Assembly (NCBI GenBank): GCA_000469685.2
Contig: LS997564.1
Coordinates: 3,426,940 to 3,490,939, forward strand
DNA: 64,000 bases
From: Haemonchus contortus
Taxonomy: Eukaryota; Nematoda; Chromadorea; Rhabditida; Trichostrongylidae
Reading direction: 5' to 3'
Under the pieces are notes generated by a model. That model was given only the letters and a program-made list of their open reading frames with translations, was not told where the DNA came from and did no database searches. Below, one piece after another: positions 37,108-45,400 of this stretch. The translations under genes and the position numbers were made by a program. The number at the start of each line of letters is the position of its first letter. Position 1 is the stretch's first letter.

Positions 37108-37377
37108 GTTGCGCGTGTCCGTCGAAACTAGGTCACGCCGCAGCCGACGCACGCGGCGAGTCGGCCCGCGATATTTGACAGACGTCGCGATTGTCACTGG
37201 GGCATACGCTTTGTGTTTGGTCCACGGCAGTCAGTTCAAGAAGAAGATAACACAGGCAAATGCAAAACATTTGCTCCAATGACACTTGGTAGTACTGTAA
37301 TGTTATCCCGAGACCTCGGTGTCATGCGCCGCGCACGAAGTGGGCGGGGTGACCTACTTTCGACGGACACGCGCAAC
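37108..37377. mobile_element. Non-autonomous foldback element with GC-rich terminal repeats
   Basis: 28 bases at 37108-37135 (GTTGCGCGTGTCCGTCGAAA...) are matched in reverse complement at 37350-37377 with one mismatch, and weaker pairing continues inward through CACGCCGC/GCGGGGTG. The flanks carry similar words (ATCAATAGGGGG on the left, ATCAATAGGAGGGGG on the right) that may be a degenerate target duplication. It has no coding capacity, is about 270 bases long, and abuts the tandem repeat. It is MITE-like, of unknown superfamily. Confidence 0.6.
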
Positions 37378-38226
37378 GGACGTTCTCCATCAATAGGAGG
37401 GGGCACCATGGGAACACTGACAATAGAAGAGGCCTTAGAGTAGGAGATCTACACAACAATTACCTCCTAGCCCCTCTGTTATTTACGATCTAGCTTTGAC
37501 TTTTTGATATGTTTCATTCGGCAAGAAGGGTAAGTGGTGCGATTATAAGGACATGAATTTGGTCCACTTTTTGCTATTAGATTACGACCGCTACCCAGCA
37601 GAGTTTGCGATTAAGTGAAAGATCACGGTTTCTCTTTGCTTTGTTATCATTCTTAGCAAAATTCATCCGACCGGTAACAATGTTGGATTCACATTTAATG
37701 ATGCATCCGTAGAGAAAAGGAGGTACATCTTTGAAGTCTGATAGTCTATACTCTCGCTCAGCGAAAAAGCGAGATAACATCTTAAAAAAGGGGAATTTCA
37801 TTAATTCGATATTTTTCGAAGTCCCTCTGCCCCAAGAAGGAGGAGAGCCCTTGATGATGGCATTGAGGAACATTGATGGTAGCTAACATAGTAGCCTCAG
37901 CCGCGATGAAGTCTCTGAATACTTTTTTCTCTGAATAGTCGCCTTTGTGATATTAAACGATGTCCTTCCGGACACAGCGAGGCTGGCTCACAGAAAAAAA
38001 TCGCTCCCAATTCGAGTTAATACTGAGGGTGTAGAGCTTTCAAAGCAAAAGGAAAATCCCAGGTGTTATTTACGCATAGCAAATTTCTCACAGGAAGAAG
38101 GAGCGCCCGGCGTAGCCGGGCGAACCCATAAGAAGGAGGGAAGCCTGGCGTTAGCCGGGCGGCCCGACTGGTCTTTAAAATGGTGCTAGTCTAGGTAAAG
38201 ATACTCCATCCGACCTGACAAAAGTA
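37378..38226. other. Stretch without a recognised gene
   Basis: The 98-codon minus frame at 37577-37873 has no recognisable motif. Two GC-rich hairpins lie at 38106-38161 and are listed separately. Nothing else can be supported. Confidence 0.35.
38106..38161. repeat. Pair of GCCGGG hairpins in direct repeat
   Basis: GCCCGGCGTAGCCGGGC at about 38106-38122 forms a perfect 7-base stem with a 3-base loop. A second copy, GCCTGGCGTTAGCCGGGC, follows about 30 bases on after a repeated AGAAGGAG.GAAG word. Confidence 0.7.
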
Positions 38227-38366
38227 GATAACACGACTGAGGTATTAGAAATCAGAATCGGGTAGCCTATCTTGCTCATCGTATAGTGAGTTTCGTAATG
38301 AGCAACGCCGCGTCTTCGTCCAGGGAATGGAACGTTGTAGAATTCACTTTTTCGCCCCTTTATAAG
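38227..38366 (+). promoter_or_regulatory. GATA sites and TATA box of defensin-like copy B
   Basis: AGATAA (38227-38232) and CTATCT (38268-38273) are GATA-type sites, and TATAAG is at 38361-38366, 186 bases before the ATG at 38552. The spacing is looser than in the modules at 33.6, 34.4 and 43.8 kb, so the assignment is weaker. A splice acceptor (CTCTTTCAG, ending 38534) lies 17 bases before the ATG and could be a trans-splice site or the end of a leader intron. Confidence 0.4.
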
Positions 38367-38551
38367 CCATTACTTCGCAGTTAAAATCCCTCTCAATAGC
38401 GATGCTCGTGAAAAAACTAAAACTAGATGAATCGGACTACATTATGACTTGCTACCCGTAGATGCCGTGGAAGGAGATGTGTCAAAACGTTAGCAATTTT
38501 ACATCTGCTAATTCCTTCTCCACTTCTCTTTCAGAAATAATCACCGAAAAG

Positions 38552-39222
38552 ATGCTGGGAAGGACTGTTCTGCTCCTTGTTGTTGTAATGCTTGCAGTGA
38601 ACTTACCGGGTGTCTCAATGCACCGTCCCATCGACACTGGTGAACCATGCACCTATGGAATATATGCATGTAGAAGAACCTGCTTTATTAAGGTAAGAGG
38701 TTTTTTTTTGTTAATCTCTATCATCGATCAGAAGAACTCATCATCTGGAGAGGGCCTTCAGCATTCACTGCCATTTTTTTTGCCTCCATTTCATTTCTTG
38801 ACTTCCCGAAAATCAATAGGTCGCCCTGTTGAAAAGTTGGCAAATTCTTGGATTTGAAGGATGTTTAGAAGTTCGGGAAGAACTTTTCTACTTTCACACC
38901 GTCGTTTTACAGGTGATCAGGAATTCTAAGCTCTGGTACGAACATCTAGGGTAGCTAAGTGTTGTGGTTTATACAATTTTGGAGCGCCTATTTCGGAAAC
39001 CCATAACCCGAACCTCAGTAGTCGGAGTGGTCCCTACATTCATTACCGGGTCGGGTTACAGTCTGCCTATTCGGGGTGCATTAGCGTGAAGTAAACAACA
39101 AACAACGACAAATTGGAATTTATTTTTCTGTCGGCCGTTCGTGTTTACCAATTTCACAAGTTTTTTTTTAGTACAGACGAATATATGGAGATTGCAACAC
39201 CGGGTCCTGCGTGTGCATATGA
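38552..39222 (+). CDS. Six-cysteine CS-alpha-beta (defensin-like) secreted peptide, copy B, 63 aa
   Basis: Exon 1 is 38552-38692 and exon 2 is 39172-39222, with a 479-base phase-0 intron at exactly the same codon as in copy A. The start is the ATG after the acceptor at 38534; an in-frame ATG at 38462 lies before that acceptor and is not favoured. Residues 1-22 form a signal peptide (TVLLLVVVMLAV). The mature part begins HRPIDTGE, without the histidine tract of copy A. It carries cysteines at 33, 40, 44, 55, 60 and 62 with the identical spacing C-x6-C-x3-C-x10-C-x4-C-x-C. The core differs from copy A at only about five positions, while signal and N-terminus are diverged, a pattern expected for a selected secreted effector. 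AATAAA follows the stop by 20 bases, as in copy A. The predicted role is extracellular host-defence peptide. Confidence 0.85.
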
Positions 39223-39474
39223 AGGAACTCCAAAAGGCCACAATAAAAACGTCGTTAATGCTTTTGTCGGCAGGAACCACATGTCATTATCAAATAAAAA
39301 TAGGCAATATGAGTCAGCCACAGTTTTCACGCGGCCCTCGACCCCTTGCAATGACTGACACGCTTAGTATGCGTCAGGAAGTGCTGCCTCAGAGAGGTCG
39401 CCAAGTCTGAGCAAGGCCATCACGTTATCCTCTTCTGACAGAAGAAGGGGGAACATACGGAAAGTTATTGCTTC

Positions 39475-39670
39475 CGTTTTTGGGGTGCCCACAGAGATCC
39501 CCTTCCATTCCGGATCGTGATGACTTTCTGAATGCGCACGTAACCCTTGAGGCAGCTAGGCGATGTGTAAGTAACTGCTTCTCTTCCAGATGAGTCTGGT
39601 CCGAATTGACCGACCCCGGGATTGATGGATATCTCGGTTGGCTGGGGAGTAATCGATTTGGGAATCGGAA
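39475..39670 (+). repeat. Dispersed repeat, copy 2
   Basis: Colinear with 28375-28620: TTCCATTC..GATCGTGATGAC, TGAATGCG, GATGT.TAAGTA, TTGACCGACCC..GATGGA, TCGGTTGGCTGGG. It is diverged, with no coding content. Confidence 0.5.
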
Positions 39671-39720
39671 ACATGTGCGTGGTAGTGTGCGCTATTTTTT
39701 CCCACATCATCTTTGCCGTT

Positions 39721-39736
39721 ATACCATGAGGTATCA
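39721..39736. repeat. Target-site duplication of the RTE element, left copy
   Basis: ATACCATGAGGTATCA, identical to 43751-43766, brackets the retrotransposon exactly. On the minus strand it follows the element's 3' tail of GTGATACAG-type repeats. Confidence 0.88.
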
Positions 39737-40162
39737 CATGTATCACCTGTATCACCTTTCGTTTTGTTGATCATCGACTTCTAGCGGGCGCCAGTAACAT
39801 CTTCATTCGTCCCTGTCACGAGTCAAAGTGGTCCAGTTAATCGTCCTCGCTTCAGGGACACGAAGTCCGCCATTCCTCTCTTTGGAGCTTTCGTGAAGAA
39901 GTCTGACCATCACGTTGGCGGCCATCCTGGAGTTCGTTTGATGTCCCAAGTCATCCAGTCAGTAGCAGCCGTGGTCCATCGGTCATCACTATATCGCATA
40001 ACGTGTCCGGCCCACCTGATCTTCGATTCCTTGGCAACGGCATCACTGATCTTCGTTCGATGACTGAGTTCTTAACTCCGGATTCCCTTCTGCACTTGCG
40101 TGTATAGGAAAATTCCGAGCATCGTCCTTTCCCGTCCGGGTTGAATAACGCTGACAACATGC

Positions 40163-40606
40163 TCATCCTGCATTCGTAGAGTCCAAGTCTCCGAAGCGTA
40201 CGTCAAAGCAGGAAGGACAGCAATGTCGAAAAGGTGAGCGCAGAGCGGAGATGTTCTTTGTCTTCTTCACTACTCCCTCGATATTCTTAAGTGCTCCCCA
40301 CGCGGCGCGTTTCCTTCTGCAAAGCTCTGGAGCTAGGTCGTTCATCATGTTGACTTCCCGACCTAGATACACATAGCTAGAGCATTCGGAGATATTCTTT
40401 CCGTTTAGCGTGAAGGGAGCATTAGGTACCAATCCGTTTTTCATGAACATCGTCTTCGTTAGGTTCAGCCTCAAGCCGATCTTTCCACAAGCACTATCGA
40501 ACTCGGCCAGCATTCGTTCCTCCTGCTCGATGTTCGGTGTTATAAGCACGATGTCGTCTGCAAAGCGGAGGTGATGTAAGAAGCAGCCGTCGACCTTCAC
40601 TCCCAA
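40163..40606 (-). pseudogene. RTE reverse transcriptase, palm/thumb fragment
   Basis: 147 codons on the minus strand with RFADDIVL (the catalytic ADD box), LRLNLTKTMF and YVYLGREVN, which are conserved in nematode RTE reverse transcriptases. The frame continues, shifted, from the fragment at 40890-40597 and breaks again near 40163. It makes no functional enzyme. Confidence 0.88.
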
Positions 40607-40890
40607 GTCCTCCCTTTCCGAATGATATTCTCGAGAGCGGCACTGAGAAGTTTAGGCGAAGTGGTATCGCCCTGTCGAACCCCTCTCTTCACGTTGATAA
40701 TGACTTCATAGTAGAATGGTGAAATCCTGGTCGTGAAATTGTCGTAGAGCTCACAAAGAATCCTTATATATTGAGTAAGAGCACCCTGATTGCCCAGAGC
40801 TTCAGTTACCGCTTCTGTCTCAACAATATCAAAGGCTTTCTTCAAATCGACGAACGGAAGACATAACCTCATTTTGTACTCTCGTGACAC
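40597..40890 (-). pseudogene. RTE reverse transcriptase, finger/palm fragment
   Basis: 97 codons with FVDLKKAFDIVE (first catalytic Asp) and INVKRGVRQGDTTSP, typical of RTE reverse transcriptase. Its upstream end is the target duplication of the Penelope-like insertion. It is separated by a frameshift from the ADD-box fragment. Confidence 0.88.
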
Positions 40891-40900
40891 TTCAATGAGT
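40891..40900. repeat. Target duplication of the Penelope-like element, left copy
   Basis: TTCAATGAGT, identical to 42015-42024. In the RTE reading frame this is the reverse complement of the conserved ACTCATTGAA codons. Confidence 0.88.
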
Positions 40901-42014
40901 TAACTTCCAAGTACGGCTTTCTATGAACCTCGGCATAGTTGTATTGCTGTGTTTATTGTTTTCTGTAACTCTTCACGAGTTTTGTAAATGAGCTTTATTA
41001 GGCTGACGTTTCGGCGGCGTCGCCTTCTTCAGAGCCTGAAAGGATCATTACAATTTGTGACTATCCGACCAAAGGTCTCCACTGCCCTACTGAAGTTCGA
41101 GGCCCCCAGAGCACGCAGGTGATCAAAGGAGAACCACTCACCGTAGCTTTTGGATTCCTCGAAACCACCCAGTAACCGACGATACCAATCGACTAGTGTC
41201 AGCTGGGGTAGCTCTTCATTCAAAGTCGCTGCGGGAAAGCCAACTTTATATAAAGCCGCAGCTCTCGCGTGATTGCGAGACATTCCTCCCTACGATTCAT
41301 TTTTGGATCGGTGACTTGTATCCAAAATGCCTCGAGGGTTTTACGCGCGCATAGTTGCGACTCCTGTGCGACGACCTCCACAGTGACTTCAAAAAGGCCT
41401 CTGTTATGCTTGGTAATTCGGTGACTCCCTAAAGCAGTAGACTCTTTCGATCGTTTCATACCATCTATGTGCTCCTTAATCCTCACGTGGAGTGGACTTG
41501 CCGTTTCGCCAATATACTCCTCACCACAATCACGGCAAGTAATCTTGTAGACCACCCCAGACATGGTACAATCACCTTCCCTGCCAGCTGGGCAGACCAC
41601 ACAGTTTGAGGTCGTACAAAGGCGATCGTATAACCGTTTCGAACCAGGCGCTTCTTTAGATTGAAAGGTGGTACGTTTACAATGGCAACAGCATTCTCCA
41701 AGTCCGATCTCTTTAGGCACTTCCTGATAGTGGCACTGACCTCGTCAGAGATAAATGGTAGTACAAAAGGAATCTTTCCATCGATCGAGTACTACCATGT
41801 CTGAGGATCACACCGCCAGAGGAAGCTCTTCGTGTGGTTGAAAAATTGCAGTAGCCATTTATCCAAGCAATATCGCTTGCCATTTTGATTGACTCTTTTC
41901 GCTCATCCTCTCCAGTGCAAACATTCTTAGCAGTGCGGAACATATTCCTAACAACCGCTCGCTACATGTAAAAAGGATGAGCAGAGTGATAATGGACAAT
42001 GATATTCTTATTAA
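40901..42014 (-). mobile_element. 5'-truncated Penelope-like element nested in the RTE reverse transcriptase
   Basis: TTCAATGAGT occurs at 40891-40900 and again at 42015-42024, exactly bracketing 1114 bases that interrupt the RTE. Inside, on the minus strand, lie a remnant of the RT C-terminus (around 41940-41830), a PFISDE-like linker, a Cys-rich patch, and a GIY-YIG nuclease frame (41720-41220). A frameshifted C-terminal frame (41283-41029) follows. RT plus GIY-YIG is the signature of endonuclease-bearing Penelope-like elements. Most of the RT is missing, so the copy is 5'-truncated and inactive, but its clean 10-base duplications suggest a fairly recent insertion. Confidence 0.88.
41220..41720 (-). 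pseudogene. GIY-YIG endonuclease of the Penelope-like element
   Basis: 166 codons. A CCCHC cluster and a CTTSNCVVC motif precede GVVYKITC (GIY-equivalent) and EEYIGET (YIG-equivalent), then LHVRIKEH with the conserved Arg. This order, with the CxxxCxxC-type zinc-like patch in front, is that of Penelope-like retroelement endonucleases. The nuclease frame itself is intact, but the element lacks its reverse transcriptase, and the C-terminal end is frameshifted into the frame at 41283-41029. Confidence 0.85.
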
Positions 42015-42024
42015 TTCAATGAGT
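42015..42024. repeat. Target duplication of the Penelope-like element, right copy
   Basis: TTCAATGAGT. The RTE coding sequence resumes immediately beyond it on the minus strand (upstream part of the RT, with CEQRGFWRGSSTVDH). Confidence 0.88.
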
Positions 42025-42555
42025 GCATATGATCGACTGTACTGGACCCTCTCCAGAATCCTCGTTGCTCGCATGACTGTCCTTCAACTGGTGTTCTGCC
42101 ATTCCTGAAGAGCTTAGCCAGAGTTCTGACGATAACTGGTGGAAGACTCTTCAGATATTCTGGTTTGATTCTATCTTGACCGGGCGTCGTACAATTCTTC
42201 GTCGACGTAATGGCATGTCAAATTTCGGAAGGGAGATATAGGAGCGGTACATTCTTCTTGCCTAAGATGGTGGGTAGACAGGTAGACGTGGCTGTCGAAG
42301 GGTTCCGAGTAGATGACTTTCCTCATTGCCCTTCATGATGCAGCAACTGTTCCGTTAAGACGACGAAGGGAAGTCATCTTAGTCTTGTAACTGGCGAAAT
42401 TCCGTCAGGCTTTGCGAATGCTCTTTCCGGCCTCGGCGGCTTCGTCCATAACTGCTGCTCTTCTCTCTTTCAGATCGTCCTTTATCGCTTCTCTGCATAG
42501 CGTTCGGACGTTTGTTGGTGGTTGCCTGTAGCTCGCGCGATACCACGCTGGCGTA

Positions 42556-43440
42556 TCAGCTCGAGAGTCTTCGAAGGGAGACGTTTCTTGACATCTTTGA
42601 GACTCTCAGCTCTCCTGGCGCAATCGTAAAGATGTTCGACGAACCGGTCGTATTCTTCATCGATGTTGTCGTCGACGGAATTATTCGGAAGAATTCCATT
42701 CCGTGAGTCCCTATGTAGAGCTCTTCAGCCATTCTTCTGGGGCCAATCTTGGCATTGAAATCGCCGACGATGGCTTTGAAAAAGGTATGGTCTTCTCTGT
42801 AGAGCCTCTCTAGATCCATATAGAACCCTTCCAACTCCTCTTCTTCGTTGCTTGGTTTTGATGTGGGCAACGAAGATGGTTAGAGTTGGGCTTGATCCAC
42901 ATCTCCTTAATCGCAAAGGTCGATTCGGGTTGTTAAGCTTTCGTACGAATCGATGTTCATGGTCAAGTGCGTATTGACGAGGACACTTACATCGCCGATG
43001 CCTCTTGTGTCGCATGTTCCTAGAAATAGTTCTTCTCCTGTCTCAAATACAGGGTGCAGCGGGCGATGCTCTCTCGTCTCGGTCAGTCCGATGGCGTCGT
43101 ACTTGATCTTCCTAGCTTGCATCATCAGTTCTTCTATACACGATTCCGATGCGAGCGTCCGTGCGTTGAATGTTAAGATCGCCATCTTAGTCCTTCTCCT
43201 TCTGTGCAGCCTGTTTTTACGCTGAGATTTTAGCAACCACTCCCGAGCGCTATGGGCCTCCAAAGCTGCCGTATCGGGGCCTTTCAGCTTCAAAGGATTG
43301 AGGACCATTTTACTACTGTTTAGCGAGTGTATACCCAACGTTAGCTCGCTAGGCTCTGAGGTGGGTACTGGGTTGCCAGGGTATCCCGAAATGGACGAGG
43401 TGCCTTGTTCTTGGAGACGGCCTCGAATCGCCTCCCACAT
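42556..43440 (-). pseudogene. RTE apurinic-type endonuclease region
   Basis: Three overlapping minus-strand frames together cover the endonuclease. 43440-42907 carries the N-terminal extension and the nuclease start (KMAILTFNARTL, then IGLTETREHRP). 42870-42556 carries AIVGDFNAKIG, the conserved Asp/Asn metal-site motif. Frameshifts separate them, so no active nuclease can be made. Confidence 0.85.
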
Positions 43441-43750
43441 ACTTCCCAGTAACTCGAATGCAAGCTTTTGGCTGAATACATGGACAGGTTACCAACTGCA
43501 CCCACAGACTCTCCACACACGTATGCGTGGATACGCTGCAAGAAACAGAAGGTACATCGAACAGCACATCAGATTCAGGGAGTCCATCCCCTGAATCCCT
43601 TTGCGACTCAGGGCAAGTACTGGCAACTTTTGTTCGGCGATTAGCTCCCCTATCCGCCATCTGGGGACCCCTTCGTAGGCTCGTCGCTAACCGGCTGGGA
43701 TCCTGACTGGTGAGAGAGAACAATCACCATCAATGAAAGGAGATCCGTAG

Positions 43751-43766
43751 ATACCATGAGGTATCA
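43751..43766. repeat. Target-site duplication of the RTE element, right copy
   Basis: ATACCATGAGGTATCA, identical to 39721-39736, next to the 5' end of the element. Confidence 0.88.
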
Positions 43767-43785
43767 GGAGTGGAGATCGATCGGC

Positions 43786-43825
43786 CTATCCTTATCACAA
43801 TTGCGTGGAAGACAGGCCTATAAAA
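43786..43825 (+). promoter_or_regulatory. GATA/TATA promoter module of defensin-like copy C
   Basis: CCTATC and CTTATC (43785-43796) are followed 22 bases later by TATAAAA (43819-43825). GGATAGCGGATTCTGATCGTGAG downstream matches the leader of copy A (GGATAGCGACTTCTGA) and module D (GACTCCTAATCGTGAGG). The RTE insertion ends 35 bases upstream, so any more distal control sequence is displaced by 4 kb. Confidence 0.55.
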
Positions 43826-44290
43826 ACTGATATCATTACTCGTTTTCATTCATTTCCTGTTGTGTTTCTGTTCAACCAGTGGATAGCGGATTCTGATCGT
43901 GAGAACGTCTGCTACCTTATTGTGCTCAACAACCTAGAATTCGAGCTGACAGTGCGAGAGGGTGAGAGAGGTTAATGTTTATGGAACAGAGCGCTTCCTT
44001 CAACTGATCATTTCCGACATCGGACGAGTTTGTTACGATGGAATTGACAAAATTTCAGTCGTAGCGCACCAATGGACACTACCCATTAGCGTTGTTAGTT
44101 GCATTTACGACAAACGTGTTTCATTTCTAATGGCATCTGCCGTTGAACACACCCATCCTTGGGAGTATGGACTCGCACCGCTTCGGGTTTATGTCATTTG
44201 GTGCGGTTCCACCCATCGCGCCGCCGACTCGAACGCGTTTGGTGAATGGACAACTCCTCCGGGTGATTTAACCTCCTGACCTCACGAGAT

Positions 44291-44352
44291 AGGTCCGCGA
44301 CCGGTCGCGCGATCAGTCGAGCGACCAGTCGCGCGACTTCTCGCTGGTCGCT
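44291..44352. repeat. CG-rich GCGACCRGTCGC palindromic repeats
   Basis: About four overlapping copies of a GTCGCGCGA/GCGACCAGTCGC motif, alternating with their reverse complements (CGCGACCGGTCGCGCG, GAGCGACCAGTCGCGCGAC, TCGCTGGTCGCTCG). It is very CpG-dense against the AT-rich background and can fold on itself in several registers. Confidence 0.75.
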
Positions 44353-44765
44353 CGTCAAGCGTGGACTATGAAAGATGCCGACGGGTTGTCCAGCTTACGA
44401 ACCCTGTCGAGTGGGCGGCGCGACGGGAGAACTGCTTCCTGCACTGCTTCTGAGCTTATCCAGGCCATTTTCCGAACCAACAATATTTATGTGGCTTTGC
44501 TTCTGAATATGGTAACTATTCCAAAGAATCCTTCGAGTTCTATCAGATCACCTAAGGTCGCCGCAAGCGGTGAACTAGTTTCACCGTGCGAAGGCCGCGA
44601 TGATGCATTAGGGTCTTGGGTCAGGGTTTTCTTGAAGTTCAATAAGAATCTGGGATATAAGGAGCATTTATAAATACAGTATTTGAATAGAACGAGAATA
44701 AATGAATGGTCTTTCATTTACTCTCCCTCATAGTCCCTTTGCACTCTCAACATAGAACTTTTCAG

Positions 44766-44831
44766 TATAGACTATACCAAGGAGATTGCAGCACTGGAAG
44801 ATGTCAATGTTTTGCTTATCTGCGATATTAA
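44766..44831 (+). pseudogene. Orphan second exon of a defensin-like gene, copy C
   Basis: After AGAACTTTTCAG, 21 codons and a stop encode the C-terminal half of the same peptide family: GDC, x4, C, x, C with the Cys4-Cys5-Cys6 spacing kept, then an extension of six residues beyond the usual end. No matching first exon (signal peptide and CxxxC) lies between the promoter-like module at 43.79 kb and this exon. That interval holds the CG-rich palindromes and unrelated frames. So copy C appears to have lost exon 1 while keeping a good acceptor and reading frame. AATAAA follows at 44832-44837. It could still serve as an alternative 3' exon if spliced from a distant exon 1, but no evidence supports that. 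Confidence 0.7.
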
Positions 44832-45101
44832 CAATAAAGTTGTTTTAAAAATCTAGTCGGGAGCTTTGTTGTTCATAAACAACATTTTTGAAAAGTAAAC
44901 ATCACAAACGTCAACAAAATTCTATGACTTTTTGGACGTTGTGAGCCTATCGTAAACCCATCAGACAACTAGGTCCCCCTAATACCGCTCCACCTTCTTA
45001 ACATTGGACGACAGACATATCCGCTCTTTTTGTGTAAGACTGGTACAATTTCCCCTGATTACGAAAATTCCCTCCCGGAAATCCCAGGATCAGAAGTTTC
45101 G

Positions 45102-45218
45102 ATGAAAAAGGTCATGTCTACATATCTAACTTATCGTATCCTCTTCTTCTCTTTCTTTTCCCTGGCGTCATTCTGCGCCGTCGCACGGTCAGCTGCTCTT
45201 GCAAGTCGACTCCGTTAG
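45102..45218 (+). CDS. Possible 38-aa secreted micropeptide
   Basis: A short frame that is almost entirely a signal-peptide-like segment: a Lys-Lys start, then ILFFSFFSLASFCAV, then ARSAALASRLR and a stop. CTTATC (45130-45135) lies inside the frame, so the GATA site may be chance. It lies between copy C and the 3' end of galt-1, on the opposite strand to galt-1. Only composition supports it. Confidence 0.2.
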   Translation: MKKVMSTYLTYRILFFSFFSLASFCAVARSAALASRLR

Positions 45219-45358
45219 ATTCTATCTGCATCGTTATCTTTTGATTTGAACTCTATTTTCGCTCCTATTATCTTTGGAACAACCCCCAAACGTACGAGTT
45301 CCGAATAATCTCGAACTATCATACAGCTCCTCTTTTTATACTGTCATTCTTTAATTGC

Positions 45359-45364
45359 TTTATT
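45359..45364 (-). other. Polyadenylation signal of galt-1
   Basis: AATAAA on the minus strand (TTTATT on plus), 37 bases past the stop codon at 45401. Confidence 0.75.
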
Positions 45365-45400
45365 GTACCGATGTAAGAGCTTATTCAGGAAAGTTCAGTT

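Larger units (their letters stand above)
39737..43750 (-). mobile_element. Decayed RTE-type non-LTR retrotransposon, minus strand
   Basis: The 5' end is at 43750 and the 3' end at 39737. An AP-type endonuclease is readable at about 43250-42560, with the start of the domain (LTFNARTL), LTETREHRPL, and the catalytic GDFNAKIG near 42750. The reverse transcriptase follows: its beginning lies just above 42025, then FVDLKKAFD and VKRGVRQGD at 40890-40597 and the RFADDIVL active-site box near 40555. The C-terminal RWAGHVMR-like region is at about 40160-39850. The element ends in a short tail of GTGATACAG units. Frameshifts and stops split it into at least six frames, and a Penelope-like insertion interrupts the RT, so it is dead. 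The direct repeat ATACCATGAGGTATCA flanks it. Without the insert it is about 2.9 kb. It landed 35 bases upstream of the GATA sites of defensin-like copy C. Confidence 0.9.

Noticed and set aside
33736..39222. Calling the six-cysteine peptides channel toxins because their spacing equals that of scorpion short-chain toxins
   Set aside because: The spacing is shared with many defensins, a worm gene cluster with GATA promoters fits defence better, and no functional signature of a toxin is shown.
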